64,000 nt of DNA from Methylobacterium sp. Leaf112 (GCF_001423295.1 NZ_LMNG01000029.1:231981-295980), one strand, 5' to 3'. Shown: positions 1 through 9,553, counted from the first letter of the stretch. The notes: generated by a model not told the origin, from the letters alone. Numbers and translations: made by a program.

Positions 1-2
1 AG

Positions 3-215
3 ATGCCGTGCTGCCCCAAGGAGCGGCCGGACATGCCCGACTGCTCGAAGGGCTGCCCCCTGATGGCACTCTGCCTGGCGAAGGTCGCCACCGGCCTGCC
101 CGGCGCCTTAGGGTTGCCGGGACGCGTCGCCGTCGTCGAGGGGACTGCGTGGGCCGTCACCGCCTCCTTCGACAGCGTCTCGCAAGGGCCACCCTCCGAG
201 CCTCCCCGAGCCTGA
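3..215 (+). CDS. Small Cys-rich protein upstream of Cus-type efflux genes (5' end probably outside window)
   Basis: About 70 residues are visible, with a dense Cys block near the start (CC at residues 3-4, then C14, C18, C24) followed by a hydrophobic stretch and a Pro-rich tail (GPPSEPPRA). Short proteins with such Cys blocks and Pro-rich ends are common just before RND metal-efflux operons in alphaproteobacteria, where a periplasmic metal-binding role is usually guessed. The frame is open to the left edge, so the first Met may be internal and a signal peptide could lie outside the window. Function is inferred only from context and Cys content. Confidence 0.5.
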   Translation: MPCCPKERPDMPDCSKGCPLMALCLAKVATGLPGALGLPGRVAVVEGTAWAVTASFDSVSQGPPSEPPRA

Positions 216-297
216 ACCCGATGCCGTCGGCGCCTGCGCCGGCACGGTGACGCGCGTCCGCGCGTGGCCATCCATCGCGTTCAGGAGACCCCACATC

Positions 298-693
298 GTG
301 ACCAAGACATCGTTTTCGCGCGCCCTCACGGTTGCGCTGCTCGGCCTCGCCCTCACCGCCGCGGCCCGGGCCGACACCAAGGACTACGAGTTCCAGCTGG
401 TGAAGGACGAAGCCAAGCAGGGCGAGGCCATCCTCGACGTCCGCCTCGTCGACAAGCGCACGTCCAAGCCCGTGCCGAACGCCGTCATCTTCGCCAAGCG
501 CATCGATATGGCGCCCGACAGCATGGAGGAGATGACCTCCAAGATCGAGCAACTGCCCTCGCCGGAGCCGGGCCTCTACCGGTTCAAGGCGAAGCTGACG
601 ATGGCCGGCGGCTGGCGCCTCTCGCTCGGGGCCAAGGTCCAAGGCGAGACCGGCACCGTCGAGAACAAGCTGGTGTTCAAGGCCACCAAGTGA
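298..693 (+). CDS. Secreted YtkA/FixH-like protein of the Cus efflux operon
   Basis: About 131 residues. A GTG start at 298 is chosen because AGGAG lies about 10 bases upstream and it begins directly with a good signal peptide (basic TKTSFSR, hydrophobic core, cut after ARA). The mature part is a single beta-rich domain like the YtkA/FixH family (DVRLVDKRTSKPVPNAVI... GLYRFKAKLTMAGGWRLSL), which occurs with copper transport and RND adaptor genes and may act as a periplasmic metal or scaffold protein. The adaptor gene follows with a 4-base overlap, so they are one operon. No metal-ligand cluster is evident, so the exact role is unknown. Confidence 0.75.
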   Translation: MTKTSFSRALTVALLGLALTAAARADTKDYEFQLVKDEAKQGEAILDVRLVDKRTSKPVPNAVIFAKRIDMAPDSMEEMTSKIEQLPSPEPGLYRFKAKLTMAGGWRLSLGAKVQGETGTVENKLVFKATK

Positions 694-2192
694 GCCGGAC
701 GGCATGGCTGGCCGGGACCCTCGCCGCGCTCGCGGCGGGGGGGCTGGGCTATGGCGCGGGGCATGAGGGCAGCCCCGTGCCGGCGCTCGTCCAGCAGGCG
801 CGGACCGGGTTCGCCCATTGGCTGCCGGGTGCACGGCCGGCCTCCCCGATGCCCGCGCAGGCTCCGATCAAGGCGACGGGTTCGGTGGTCTACTACCGAG
901 ACCCGGACGGGAAGCCGGACTACGCCTCCGAACCCAAACAGACGGCGGACGGTCGCGACTACCGCGCCGTCCACGCCAGCGAGGACGTGCGCTTCGACGA
1001 ACCCGAAGAGGCGGAAGCCATGCCTGACGCCGGCCACGGCGACATGGCCATGGCTCAGGCCAAGACGCCCGCGAGCGCCCGCAAGGTGCGCTTCTACCGC
1101 AACCCGATGGGCCTTCCGGACACTTCGCCGATTCCGAAAAAGGACTCGATGGGGATGGACTACCTCCCCGTCTACGAGGGCGAGGACACCGACGACGGCA
1201 CCGTGACCCTCTCGCCCGGCAAGGTCCAGCGAACCGGCGTCCGGACGGAGGTCGCTGCACGGCGCGTCCTATCCATGCCGGTGCGGGCTCCTGGAACCAT
1301 CGAGGAGGACGAGCGCCGGATCTCGGTCATCGCGATGCGCACCGACGCCTTCATTGAGAAGGTCGAGGCCGTCACCACCGGCGACCACGTCCACAAGGGC
1401 CAGCCGCTCATGCGCCTGTTCTCGCCCGAGATGAACGCGGCCGCCGCGCAGTACCTCACCGGCATCGGCTACGAGGGCGCCCGGCGCCGACTGGAGAACC
1501 TCGGCATCCCGCCCGAGGCCATCGACGAGATCGAGCGATCCCGAAAAGTGCCGGCGACCATCACGTGGTCGGCGCCACGCGACGGCGTCGTGGTCGAGCG
1601 CAACGTCTCCGACGGCATGCGCGCCAAGTCCGGCGACACCCTGTTCAAGCTCGTCGACCATACCCGGGTATGGGTGCTCGTCGACGTGACCGAACGCGAC
1701 CTGGCGTCCGTGGCGGAGGGCCAAACGGCGACCGTGCGTGCCCGGACGTTTCCCGACCGGACCTTCACTGGCACGGTGACGCGGATCTATCCGCACCTCG
1801 CCATGGGGACCCGGACGGCCCGCCTGCGCATCGAGTTGCCGAACCTCAACGGCGACCTGCGGCCCGGGATGTACGGCGACGTCGAGATCGCGACCGGGAA
1901 CGCCAAGCCCGTGGTCGCCGTCCCCGACGACGCCGTCATCGACACCGGAACCAGGCAGGTCGTCCTGCTCGACAAGGGCGAGGGCCGCTTCGAGCCGCGC
2001 CCGGTCAAGCTCGGTGCCCGCGGCGACGGCTACGTCGAAGTCCGGGAGGGCATCGCGGCAGGCGACCGGGTGGTGACCGCCGCCAACTTCCTCATCGACG
2101 CCGAGAGCAACCTCAAGGCGGCGCTGCAGGGTCTCTCCGAGCCGAAGGTAGAACCAGGTCCGCAGGCGGCGGCCGATGGGAGGGCGCCATGA
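690..2192 (+). CDS. cusB: CusB-like periplasmic adaptor subunit of RND heavy-metal efflux
   Basis: 500 residues from GTG 690, overlapping the preceding stop (GTGA). An N-terminal membrane anchor (residues 4-24) is followed by two copies of the heavy-metal-binding domain seen in CusB proteins. The first (about 66-96, VVYYRDPDGKPDYASEP) is degenerate; the second (about 133-163, YRNPMGLPDTSPIPKKDSMGMDY) keeps the typical Met-rich loop. The rest is the classical membrane-fusion fold with biotinyl-lipoyl halves, hairpin and beta-barrel. It should bridge the inner-membrane pump to an outer-membrane channel and hand over Cu(I)/Ag(I). No outer-membrane CusC-like gene is seen nearby. It overlaps the pump gene by 4 bases. 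Confidence 0.9.
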   Translation: MSRTAWLAGTLAALAAGGLGYGAGHEGSPVPALVQQARTGFAHWLPGARPASPMPAQAPIKATGSVVYYRDPDGKPDYASEPKQTADGRDYRAVHASEDVRFDEPEEAEAMPDAGHGDMAMAQAKTPASARKVRFYRNPMGLPDTSPIPKKDSMGMDYLPVYEGEDTDDGTVTLSPGKVQRTGVRTEVAARRVLSMPVRAPGTIEEDERRISVIAMRTDAFIEKVEAVTTGDHVHKGQPLMRLFSPEMNAAAAQYLTGIGYEGARRRLENLGIPPEAIDEIERSRKVPATITWSAPRDGVVVERNVSDGMRAKSGDTLFKLVDHTRVWVLVDVTERDLASVAEGQTATVRARTFPDRTFTGTVTRIYPHLAMGTRTARLRIELPNLNGDLRPGMYGDVEIATGNAKPVVAVPDDAVIDTGTRQVVLLDKGEGRFEPRPVKLGARGDGYVEVREGIAAGDRVVTAANFLIDAESNLKAALQGLSEPKVEPGPQAAADGRAP

Positions 2193-5100
2193 TCGCCCGG
2201 CTCATCGGCTGGTCGGCCCGGAATCTGGTTCTGGTGTTGATCGGGACGGTGTTCGCGGTGGGGGCCGGGCTCTACGCCCTGAGGACCCTGCCGCTCGACG
2301 CGATCCCGGACCTCTCGGACGTCCAGACCATCGTCTACACCGAGTACCCCGGGCAGGCGCCACAGGTCATCGAGGACCAGGTCACCTACCCGCTGACTAC
2401 CGCCATGCTGACGGTGCCCCGGTCGAAGGTCGTGCGCGGCTTCTCGTTCTTCGGGGTCTCGTTCGTCTACGTCATCTTCGAGGACGGCACCGACCCATAC
2501 TGGGCCCGGAGCCGGGTGCTCGAATACCTAAACACCGTGGCCAAGCGCCTGCCGGCGGGGGTGACCCCGACGCTGGGACCGGACGCGACCGGGGTCGGCT
2601 GGGTCTACCAGTACGTCGTGGTCGCCAAAGAGCGCACGCTGGCCGAGCTCCGCTCGCTCCAGGACTGGGTCGTGCGCTTCGGGGCCTCTCGTGCCGAAGG
2701 CGTGGCCGAGGTCGCAGGCGTCGGCGGCTTCGTCAAACAGTACAACGTGGTCGTCGACCCGAGCCGGTTGCGGGCGCAGGGCATCACCCTGGCGAAGCTC
2801 CGGGACGCGATCCGGGCGAGCAACGCCGACGTAGGCGGCCGCACCGTCGAGCTCTCCGAGTTCGAGTTCGTCGTCCGTGGCCGCGGGTACCTCAAGAGCA
2901 TCGCCGACATCGAGAGCATCGTCCTGAAGACAGAGGCGGGCACGCCCCTGCGGGTGAAGGACGTCGCCCGGGTCGAGCTCGGTCCCGACGAGCGCCGCGG
3001 CATCACCGAGATGAACGGGGAGGGCGAGGTCGCCGGCGGCATCATCCTCCAGCGCTTCGGGGCCAACGCCCTCGACGTTATCGCGAGTGCCAAGGCGCGC
3101 CTCGCCGAGGTCGCCGCGAGCCTGCCCAAGGGCACCGAGATCCTGCCTGTCTACGACCGGTCGCACCTCATCGAGGCGGCCATCGAGACGCTCAAGGGGA
3201 CCCTGATCGAGGAGAGCGCCATCGTCGCCCTCGTCTGCGTCGTGTTCCTGCTCCACGTCCGCAGTGCGCTGGTCGCGATCCTGATGCTGCCGGTCGGCAT
3301 CCTAATGGCGTTCGCGGGCATGAAGGCGCTGGGCTTGGGCGCCAACATCATGAGCCTGGGCGGCATCGCCATCGCGGTCGGCGCCATGATCGACGCCGCC
3401 ATCGTCATGATCGAGAACGCCCACAAGCACCTGGAGCGGGCGGACCCTGGCAAGCCCCGGGTCCAGGTCCTGATAGAGGCCGCCTCCGAGGTCGGTCCCT
3501 CGCTGTTCTTCTCGCTCCTCATCATCACGGTCAGCTTCCTGCCCATCTTCACCCTGGAAAGCCAGGAAGGGCGTCTGTTCGGGCCGCTGGCCTTCACCAA
3601 GACGTTCGCGATGGCGGCGGCGGCGGTGCTGTCGGTGACGCTGGTTCCGGCGCTGATGGTGCTGTTCGTGCGCGGCCGCATCGTGCCCGAGCACCGCAAC
3701 CCGGTGAACCGGCTCCTGATCTGGTTCTACCGTCCCATCATCGCAGGGGTCCTGCGGGCGCGGGTGCTGACCATCCTGATCGCGCTGGGCGTTCTCGGCG
3801 CCTCGGTCTGGCCGGCCCTGCAACTCGGGTCCGAGTTCATGCCCGATCTCGACGAGGGCACCCTGATGTACATGCCGACCACCCTGCCGGGCATCTCGGT
3901 GACCAAGGCCGGCGAGCTTTTAGGGAGACAGGACACCATCCTGAAGAGCTTCCCGGAAGTCCTGTCCGTCTACGGCAAGGCCGGACGGGCCGCGACCGCG
4001 ACGGACCCGGCGCCCTCCGAGATGTTCGAGACCATCGTCAACCTGAAGCCGAAGGCGGAGTGGCGCCCGGGCGTGACGCTGGCGAGCCTCAAAGCCGAGA
4101 TGGATGCCGCGCTCCAGTTCCCCGGTGTCTCCAATGCCTGGACCCAGCCGATCCGCGCCCGCATCGACATGCTCGCCACCGGCATCCGGACCCCCGTCGG
4201 CATCAAGGTGCTCGGAACCGACCTCGCCGAGATGGAGAAGGTCGCCCGCCGGGTCGAGGCGGTGGTGAAGGCGGTGCCGGGCACGTCGAGCGCCTATGCC
4301 GAGCGCGTCCAGGGCGGGTACTTCCTCGACATCACGCCCGACCGGGAGGTTCTGGGCCGCTACGGCCTATCGGTCGGGGACGTGCAGGACGTGATCGCCA
4401 TGGCGCTCGGCGGCGAGAGCGTCACCAACACGGTCGAGGGCCGCGAGCGCTACACCGTCAACGTGCGCTACCCGCGCGCCTTCCGGTCGAGCCCACAATC
4501 CATCGCGACCGAGGTGCAGGTGCCCATCGCGGGCGGAGGCACGGTCCCCTTGGGCGAAGTCGCCAAGGTGGCACTGACCCGGGGGCCGACCCAGATCCGG
4601 ACCGAGAACGGGCAACTCGCGGTCTTCATCTACGTCGATGTCTCGGGACGGGACCTTGGCGGCTACGTGGCCGATGCACGGGCGGCTGTTACCGGCGAGG
4701 TGAGCCTGCCACCCGGGACCACCCTCCAGTGGAGCGGGCAGGTCGAGTACCTCGACCGCGCCACGGCCCGGCTCAAGATCGTGGTGCCCCTGACCCTCCT
4801 GACCGTGTTCCTGCTGCTCTACCTCAACTTTCGCCGGCTGACTGAAACCCTCATCGTGATGCTGTCGCTGCCCTTCGCACTGGTGGGCGGCGTCTGGCTG
4901 ATGTGGTGGTTGGGCTTCAACCTATCGGTCGCCGTGGCCGTGGGCTTCATCGCGCTCGCCGGGGTCGCCGCCGAGACCGGGGTGATCATGCTGGTCTACC
5001 TCGACCATGCGCTGGCCGAGATCCGGACGGAGTGCGAGCGGGATGGGCGCGCCCTATCGCGAAATGACCTGAGGCGGGCGATCATGGTCGGCGCGGTCGA

Positions 5101-5356
5101 GCGGGTGCGGCCCAAGATGATGACCGTGGTCGCCATCATAGCCGGGCTGTTGCCCATCCTGTGGAGCACCGGCTCGGGCTCCGAGGTCATGCAGCGCATC
5201 GCGGTGCCGATGATCGGCGGCATGGTGTCGTCGACCGTCCTGACCCTCGTCGTGATCCCGGCGGTATACGGGCTGGTGAAGGGATGGGGACTGCCGAGAT
5301 CCGACATGCAGCCGGAACCCGTCGAGGGGCACACGATGCCCTTGGCCGCGGAATGA
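2189..5356 (+). CDS. cusA: CusA-like heavy-metal RND efflux pump
   Basis: 1055 residues, normal for the HME-RND family. ATG 2189 overlaps the adaptor stop (ATGA), implying translational coupling. It starts with TM1 (LVLVLIGTVFAVGAG) and the conserved LPLDAIPDLSDVQ, has the family TM4 motif GAMIDAAIVMIENAHKHLE near residue 400 (the Cu/Ag-type version rather than the DFG..DGAV of CzcA), two large periplasmic loops and a second set of TM helices to the C-terminus. It is expected to drive proton-coupled export of monovalent copper or silver from the periplasm/cytoplasm. Substrate is inferred from motif similarity and the HMBD-bearing partner. Confidence 0.93.
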   Translation: MIARLIGWSARNLVLVLIGTVFAVGAGLYALRTLPLDAIPDLSDVQTIVYTEYPGQAPQVIEDQVTYPLTTAMLTVPRSKVVRGFSFFGVSFVYVIFEDGTDPYWARSRVLEYLNTVAKRLPAGVTPTLGPDATGVGWVYQYVVVAKERTLAELRSLQDWVVRFGASRAEGVAEVAGVGGFVKQYNVVVDPSRLRAQGITLAKLRDAIRASNADVGGRTVELSEFEFVVRGRGYLKSIADIESIVLKTEAGTPLRVKDVARVELGPDERRGITEMNGEGEVAGGIILQRFGANALDVIASAKARLAEVAASLPKGTEILPVYDRSHLIEAAIETLKGTLIEESAIVALVCVVFLLHVRSALVAILMLPVGILMAFAGMKALGLGANIMSLGGIAIAVGAMIDAAIVMIENAHKHLERADPGKPRVQVLIEAASEVGPSLFFSLLIITVSFLPIFTLESQEGRLFGPLAFTKTFAMAAAAVLSVTLVPALMVLFVRGRIVPEHRNPVNRLLIWFYRPIIAGVLRARVLTILIALGVLGASVWPALQLGSEFMPDLDEGTLMYMPTTLPGISVTKAGELLGRQDTILKSFPEVLSVYGKAGRAATATDPAPSEMFETIVNLKPKAEWRPGVTLASLKAEMDAALQFPGVSNAWTQPIRARIDMLATGIRTPVGIKVLGTDLAEMEKVARRVEAVVKAVPGTSSAYAERVQGGYFLDITPDREVLGRYGLSVGDVQDVIAMALGGESVTNTVEGRERYTVNVRYPRAFRSSPQSIATEVQVPIAGGGTVPLGEVAKVALTRGPTQIRTENGQLAVFIYVDVSGRDLGGYVADARAAVTGEVSLPPGTTLQWSGQVEYLDRATARLKIVVPLTLLTVFLLLYLNFRRLTETLIVMLSLPFALVGGVWLMWWLGFNLSVAVAVGFIALAGVAAETGVIMLVYLDHALAEIRTECERDGRALSRNDLRRAIMVGAVERVRPKMMTVVAIIAGLLPILWSTGSGSEVMQRIAVPMIGGMVSSTVLTLVVIPAVYGLVKGWGLPRSDMQPEPVEGHTMPLAAE

Positions 5357-5372
5357 CAACGAGGACGAGACC

Positions 5373-5442
5373 ATGCTGGTGGTCGACGACGAGCCGACGG
5401 TTAGGCATGTTGGTCTCCGACATTCTCGAAGACCTCGCCTAA
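5373..5442 (+). pseudogene. Frameshifted remnant of a response-regulator receiver domain
   Basis: Just after cusA, MLVVDDEPTVR is readable from 5373, and the expected continuation (MLVSDILEDLA) appears from 5407 in the next frame before a stop. Together they match the first ~23 residues of a CheY-like receiver, very like the start of the intact regulator on the other strand (LVVDDDALILMDVSDILEDAG). The rest of the domain is absent. This looks like a decayed gene fragment left by deletion; it cannot make a working receiver. Confidence 0.6.
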
Positions 5443-5527
5443 CCCGACATCGAGGGTCGCTCGCATCCGGTCGATGATCGAGGAGAGCCGGTAGGAGGCA
5501 TGGGGCTCCGGCCAACCGATCCCGGGC

Positions 5528-5938
5528 TTACCTCCGAAGGGGCCCGGGGTGCTTCTCCGACGGCATCGTCTCGCGCACGTGGTGCCGGACCAAGGAGGGG
5601 CTGAACGGCTTCCCGATGAACGTCGCCCCATCGGGCAGGTCCCCGGGTTCAGGTCGCACATTGCCGGAGGCGACCACGATGGCGATGTGGGGCCACGTCA
5701 CGGCCGTCCGCCGCGCCAGGTCGAAGCCGTTGTCCGGCCCGGGCATCTGCACGTCCGTGAACAGCAGCTGCACCTTGCCATGGTGCTCGTCGAGCACCCG
5801 CGTCGCCTGGGCGACGTCCATCGCCTCAAGAACCACGAAACCGGCATCCTCCAGGATGTCGGACACATCCATCAGGATGAGGGCGTCGTCGTCGACCACG
5901 AGGACATGGGGGGCATCGGCGGGGTCAGGCAGGGGCAT
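5528..5938 (-). CDS. Single-domain response regulator (CheY-like receiver)
   Basis: 136 residues from ATG at 5938; longer in-frame starts would only add a basic, non-homologous leader. The receiver fold is complete: acidic pocket D16-D18 (VVDDD), phospho-acceptor D62 (LLFTDVQMPG), switch Ser in VVASG and conserved Lys110 (IGKPF). No output domain follows, so it probably acts by phosphotransfer or protein contact; related stand-alone receivers are often linked to HWE histidine kinases in Rhizobiales. No kinase gene lies nearby. It converges toward the receiver remnant after cusA. Confidence 0.85.
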   Translation of the reverse strand: MPLPDPADAPHVLVVDDDALILMDVSDILEDAGFVVLEAMDVAQATRVLDEHHGKVQLLFTDVQMPGPDNGFDLARRTAVTWPHIAIVVASGNVRPEPGDLPDGATFIGKPFSPSLVRHHVRETMPSEKHPGPLRR

Positions 5939-6277
5939 GGATACCAAAGGCCGGCCTGGCCGGTAGGTTGCCGCATAACATAGGTTTCTTTTGCGCCATC
6001 GGAGCATGGTTGCCTAGCGCCGTTTCCGTAGGTCCCGTGGATGCGGGCCCCTAGTGGTTGAAATCTGACGCTTGGTACCCATTCGCGAGGTCAGCTTGGG
6101 GTGGGAAGCAGCTTGGCTGCTTTCAGTCGCGAGACGTTCTTAAGCGGACCTAGGATGACCCGCCGACTCCGGATGAACGGTCCAACCCATCGCATGGTCG
6201 AAGTTCGTTGAAGTCGGATGCCGACATCATCAGAGGCGATGCGACCGGCACGAAAGTGCTCTGCCTCGGGAGACAGC
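5939..6277. other. Intergenic, no gene seen
   Basis: About 340 bases between the response regulator and the histidine phosphatase genes, which diverge. It should hold both promoters; no convincing -35/-10 pair, hairpin or small reading frame was recognised. Confidence 0.5.
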
Positions 6278-6916
6278 GTGATTCACGATTGCAAAGCCCC
6301 GGTCACGCGACATCTCGTGCTGGTCCGGCATGGCCAGAGCGTAGCCAACCGATCCGGCCTGTTCACGGGATTGCTGGACTCGCCCTTGACCGAGCAGGGC
6401 CGGATGGAAGCCGAGGCAGCCGGGCGGCGTTTGGCCGAGCGCAGCTGGCGCTTTTCCGCAGCCTTCACCTCGACGCTGACGCGGGCGATCGTGAGCGGCC
6501 GGCTTATTCTCGATGCGCTCGGGCAACCCGGATTGGTCCCCCAACGCTTCGCCGCGCTCGACGAGCGAGACTACGGCGACCTCAGCGGGCTCGACAAGAT
6601 CGCCGCCGATGCGCGCTGGGGGGCGGAGCGGATCGAGACCTGGCGCCGCTCCTACGCCGAGGCGCCGCCGAACGGTGAGAGCCTGCGCGATACCGTCGCC
6701 CGCATCGTCCCATGCTACCTCCGAACCATCCAGCCGGCGGTTATGGGCGGAGACGTGCTCGTCGTCGCCCACGGCAATTGCCTGCGGGCGCTTGTCATGG
6801 CGCTTGAAGACCTGAGCCCCGCGGAGGTCGAGCACCTTGAACTCGCGACGGGCTCCGTCAGGATCTATGAGCTTGCTGCGGACACGACGATCAAGGCCCG
6901 CTGGATCGACGGGTGA
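6278..6916 (+). CDS. Histidine phosphatase family protein (phosphoglycerate mutase-like)
   Basis: 212 residues from GTG 6278, chosen because GGGAGA lies 4-6 bases upstream and the domain begins at once. The N-terminal RHGQSVANRSGLFTG motif supplies the phosphorylated His18; the second catalytic His is in VVAHGNCLRAL, and the fold ends in a short beta-rich tail. Best match in style is the 2,3-bisphosphoglycerate-dependent phosphoglycerate mutase (GpmA/GpmB) group, but many such proteins are general phosphatases. The sequence around residues 85-115 (ERDYGDLSGLDK) is GpmA-like. It is a single gene, with no glycolytic neighbours. Confidence 0.85.
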   Translation: MIHDCKAPVTRHLVLVRHGQSVANRSGLFTGLLDSPLTEQGRMEAEAAGRRLAERSWRFSAAFTSTLTRAIVSGRLILDALGQPGLVPQRFAALDERDYGDLSGLDKIAADARWGAERIETWRRSYAEAPPNGESLRDTVARIVPCYLRTIQPAVMGGDVLVVAHGNCLRALVMALEDLSPAEVEHLELATGSVRIYELAADTTIKARWIDG

Positions 6917-7063
6917 ATCCGCCTGTCGGCCCTCCACAATGGGTCTCCGCAAACTCTGAAGGGGTCCTGCTTTCATCTATTTCAGTGATGGCAAGCATCT
7001 AATCATTCCGTTGGAGTGAATGAACGGGCCCTGGGATCCTCCGGCATCACATCGGAGCCATCC

Positions 7064-8161
7064 ATGTCCGCGCCCAGACTTTTCTCCCACCCTCGATCGA
7101 TGCACGCCTTGGCCGGCACGAGAGCCATCCTTCCGGGACTGGGCCTCTGCGTGGCGGTCACCGCCGCAGCGGTCGGCTTCGAGGCCGTCGAGGCGCATCT
7201 GTTCGGTCGCGCTTGGCTCGAAGCCCTGGTACTGGCGATCCTGCTCGGGAGCGCGATTCGCACCGCCTGGACCCCGTCGCAGCGTTTCTTTCCCGGCATC
7301 GCCTTCGGGGCCAAGACCGTGCTGGAGATCGCGGTCGTCCTGCTCGGGGCGTCGCTCAGCCTCGCGACGATCCTCGCCGCCGGACCGGGCCTGCTCTTCG
7401 GCATTGCGGGCGTCGTCGCGGTGGCGATCCTGTCGAGTTACGGCATCGGCCGAGCGCTCGGGCTGCATCCGCGCATGGCGATCCTCGTGGCCTGCGGGAA
7501 CTCGATCTGCGGCAACTCGGCGATCGCGGCCACGGCACCGGTGATCGGCGCCGACGGCGAGGACGTCGCCGCCTCCATCGCCTTCACCGCGGTGCTGGGC
7601 GTGCTGGTGGTGCTCGGCCTACCGCTGCTGGTGCCGCTGCTCGGTCTGTCGCCGATGCAGTACGGCGTGCTCGCCGGCCTCACCGTCTACGCTGTTCCGC
7701 AAGTCCTCGCCGCCACCGCGCCGGTCGCGGCGCTCAGCGTCCAGGTCGGAACCCTGGTGAAGCTCGTCCGGGTGCTGATGCTAGGCCCGGTCGTCCTGAT
7801 GCTCTCGCTCGGCGCAAGCCGGCTGCGCGAGGAGACCGACGAGGCCGCCCCCGGCGTCACCGCTGGCGACCGCCCTGCTCGCGCCGGCCTCGCGATCCAC
7901 CGCTTGGTGCCGTGGTTCATCCTCGCCTTCCTGGCGCTCGCGGGCCTTCGCTCGGCCGGGCTGGTTCCGCAGGTCGCGCTCGCGCCGATGTCGGAGACCG
8001 CCAATCTGCTCACCGTGGTCTCGATGGCGGCGCTCGGCCTCGGGGTCGATGTGCGCAGCGTCGCCAAGGCCGGGGCGCGGGTGACCCTGGCGGTGGTCGC
8101 CTCGCTCGTCGCACTCGGCGCCGTCAGCCTCGGTCTGATCCGCGTGCTGGGCCTCGCTTGA
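7064..8161 (+). CDS. yeiH: YeiH/UPF0324 family putative sulfate/anion exporter
   Basis: 365 residues from ATG 7064 (GGAG 8 bases upstream; an alternative GTG at 7016 would add 16 residues). About ten hydrophobic helices; typical family signatures are LAILLGSAIR, GAKTVLEIAVVLLGASLS, the conserved CGNSICGNSAIAATAPVIGA and the C-terminal MAALGLGVDVRSV. Family members are proposed to export sulfate or small anions and are often regulated by LysR proteins near sulfur or taurine genes. Here it faces a TDT-family exporter and sulfite dehydrogenases, which supports a role in removing sulfite/sulfate. The substrate is not shown by sequence. Confidence 0.85.
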   Translation: MSAPRLFSHPRSMHALAGTRAILPGLGLCVAVTAAAVGFEAVEAHLFGRAWLEALVLAILLGSAIRTAWTPSQRFFPGIAFGAKTVLEIAVVLLGASLSLATILAAGPGLLFGIAGVVAVAILSSYGIGRALGLHPRMAILVACGNSICGNSAIAATAPVIGADGEDVAASIAFTAVLGVLVVLGLPLLVPLLGLSPMQYGVLAGLTVYAVPQVLAATAPVAALSVQVGTLVKLVRVLMLGPVVLMLSLGASRLREETDEAAPGVTAGDRPARAGLAIHRLVPWFILAFLALAGLRSAGLVPQVALAPMSETANLLTVVSMAALGLGVDVRSVAKAGARVTLAVVASLVALGAVSLGLIRVLGLA

Positions 8162-8187
8162 ACCGATCGGATGCGCCCGAGGCCCGG

Positions 8188-9339
8188 TCAGGCCCCGGCG
8201 AGGCAGGGCGAGACGAAGAGCTCCCCGCGATAGGCCCCGCGCAACGTGCGCACGGACACGATCAGCCAGAGTAGGGTCAGCAGGCCGACGAGGCCCGCTC
8301 CGAGCCAGGCGAACCCGCTGAGTGCCGTCACTTCGCCGATCCGCAGGGTGGCCAGGGCATAGACGCCGAGCGGGAAGATGTAGCCCCACCAGCCGAGGTT
8401 GAACGGAACGCCGGCGCGTAGGTAGCGCACGGTGACGGCGAGCGAGAGCAGAAACCACCAGGCGCCGTAGCCCCAGAGGATCAGCGCGCCGATCAGGCCC
8501 GTGATCCTGAGGATCTCGGGCGCGCCGGCAAAACCGCCTGCCGCGAGGATCGGGCCACCGGCCTGCCCCAGCACGAGCAGGCCGAGCGCCCCGGTTCCGA
8601 GCGGACCGAGGGAGAGCCAGCTCGATGCGGCCATCTCACGCGGTGGCAAGTTGTGCAGCGCCATGCGCAGCACCAGGATCGCCAGGATGCTCAGCGCCAG
8701 CGGGACCGAGACGCCCCAGAGCACGAAGCTCGTGACGATGACGGCGAGTTGTTGGCTCTCGCCGCTCAAGGCTGGAGCGAGCAGGCCACCGGAGACGGCG
8801 ACGACCTCGGCTGTCACCACTGGCAGCAGCCATACGGCCGTCATCTGGTCGATGCGGTGCTCCTGACGGGTGAACATCAGGTAGGGGATCGCGACAGCAC
8901 AGATCAGAGCGAGCGCCACGTCGAACCACCACAGTGGCAGTGCGATTCGGACGGTCTCTGCGCCGAGATAGGGCGGACCGAATATCAGCAGCCCGTTCAG
9001 CAGCGTCGCCAGTGCCATCGGGATCGCCCCGAAGAACATCGACACCGTCGAGTGTCCGAAGATCCGTCGGGCGCCATCGAAGTAGAAGATCCAGCGCGCG
9101 CCGTAGACTAGGCAGAAGGTGGCGAAAAGCACGACGGAGGCGAGCCAGAGCCCGAGCGGCACAGGGGCCAGCAGGGCATGCGTCTCCGGCAGACGGTCGA
9201 GGGCCAAGGCGACCACGCCAGTGCCCATCACCACGGTGAACCAGTTCGGCGTGAATTGTCGGATCACGTCCCGCGGATGCTGGAGGCGCGAGAGCGGCTT
9301 TAGGCCTGTGCTGATCGCCAGCAGACTGGATTCGGACAC
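8188..9339 (-). CDS. TDT/SLAC1-family (TehA/Ssu1-like) transporter, probable sulfite exporter
   Basis: 383 residues, GTG start at 9339 with only a weak ribosome site. Ten predicted TM helices begin with FTPNWFTVVMGTGVVALAL, the characteristic TDT N-terminus. The family contains tellurite/dicarboxylate transporters, plant SLAC1 anion channels and fungal Ssu1 sulfite pumps. The location between YeiH and the SorAB-like sulfite dehydrogenase argues for sulfite efflux. It converges on yeiH with 26 bases between stops and diverges from the small secreted protein at 9554. Confidence 0.87.
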   Translation of the reverse strand: MSESSLLAISTGLKPLSRLQHPRDVIRQFTPNWFTVVMGTGVVALALDRLPETHALLAPVPLGLWLASVVLFATFCLVYGARWIFYFDGARRIFGHSTVSMFFGAIPMALATLLNGLLIFGPPYLGAETVRIALPLWWFDVALALICAVAIPYLMFTRQEHRIDQMTAVWLLPVVTAEVVAVSGGLLAPALSGESQQLAVIVTSFVLWGVSVPLALSILAILVLRMALHNLPPREMAASSWLSLGPLGTGALGLLVLGQAGGPILAAGGFAGAPEILRITGLIGALILWGYGAWWFLLSLAVTVRYLRAGVPFNLGWWGYIFPLGVYALATLRIGEVTALSGFAWLGAGLVGLLTLLWLIVSVRTLRGAYRGELFVSPCLAGA

Positions 9340-9553
9340 GGGGCGCTCTTGGGCTTCGGAGGGTCAACGCACCGGCTCTAGCACGACCCCGCATCGCGCG
9401 CCGCCGCGATAAACATCAACTCGCAAGCGGCGCTTAATCATCAAAACAATCGATTAAAACTAGCTAATCAAACCATTAGTATGAATGGTTGTCGGCCGCT
9501 ACCTTCTTGTCATCACGAACCGACGTGACGACCCGACCAGAAGGATATCGACC

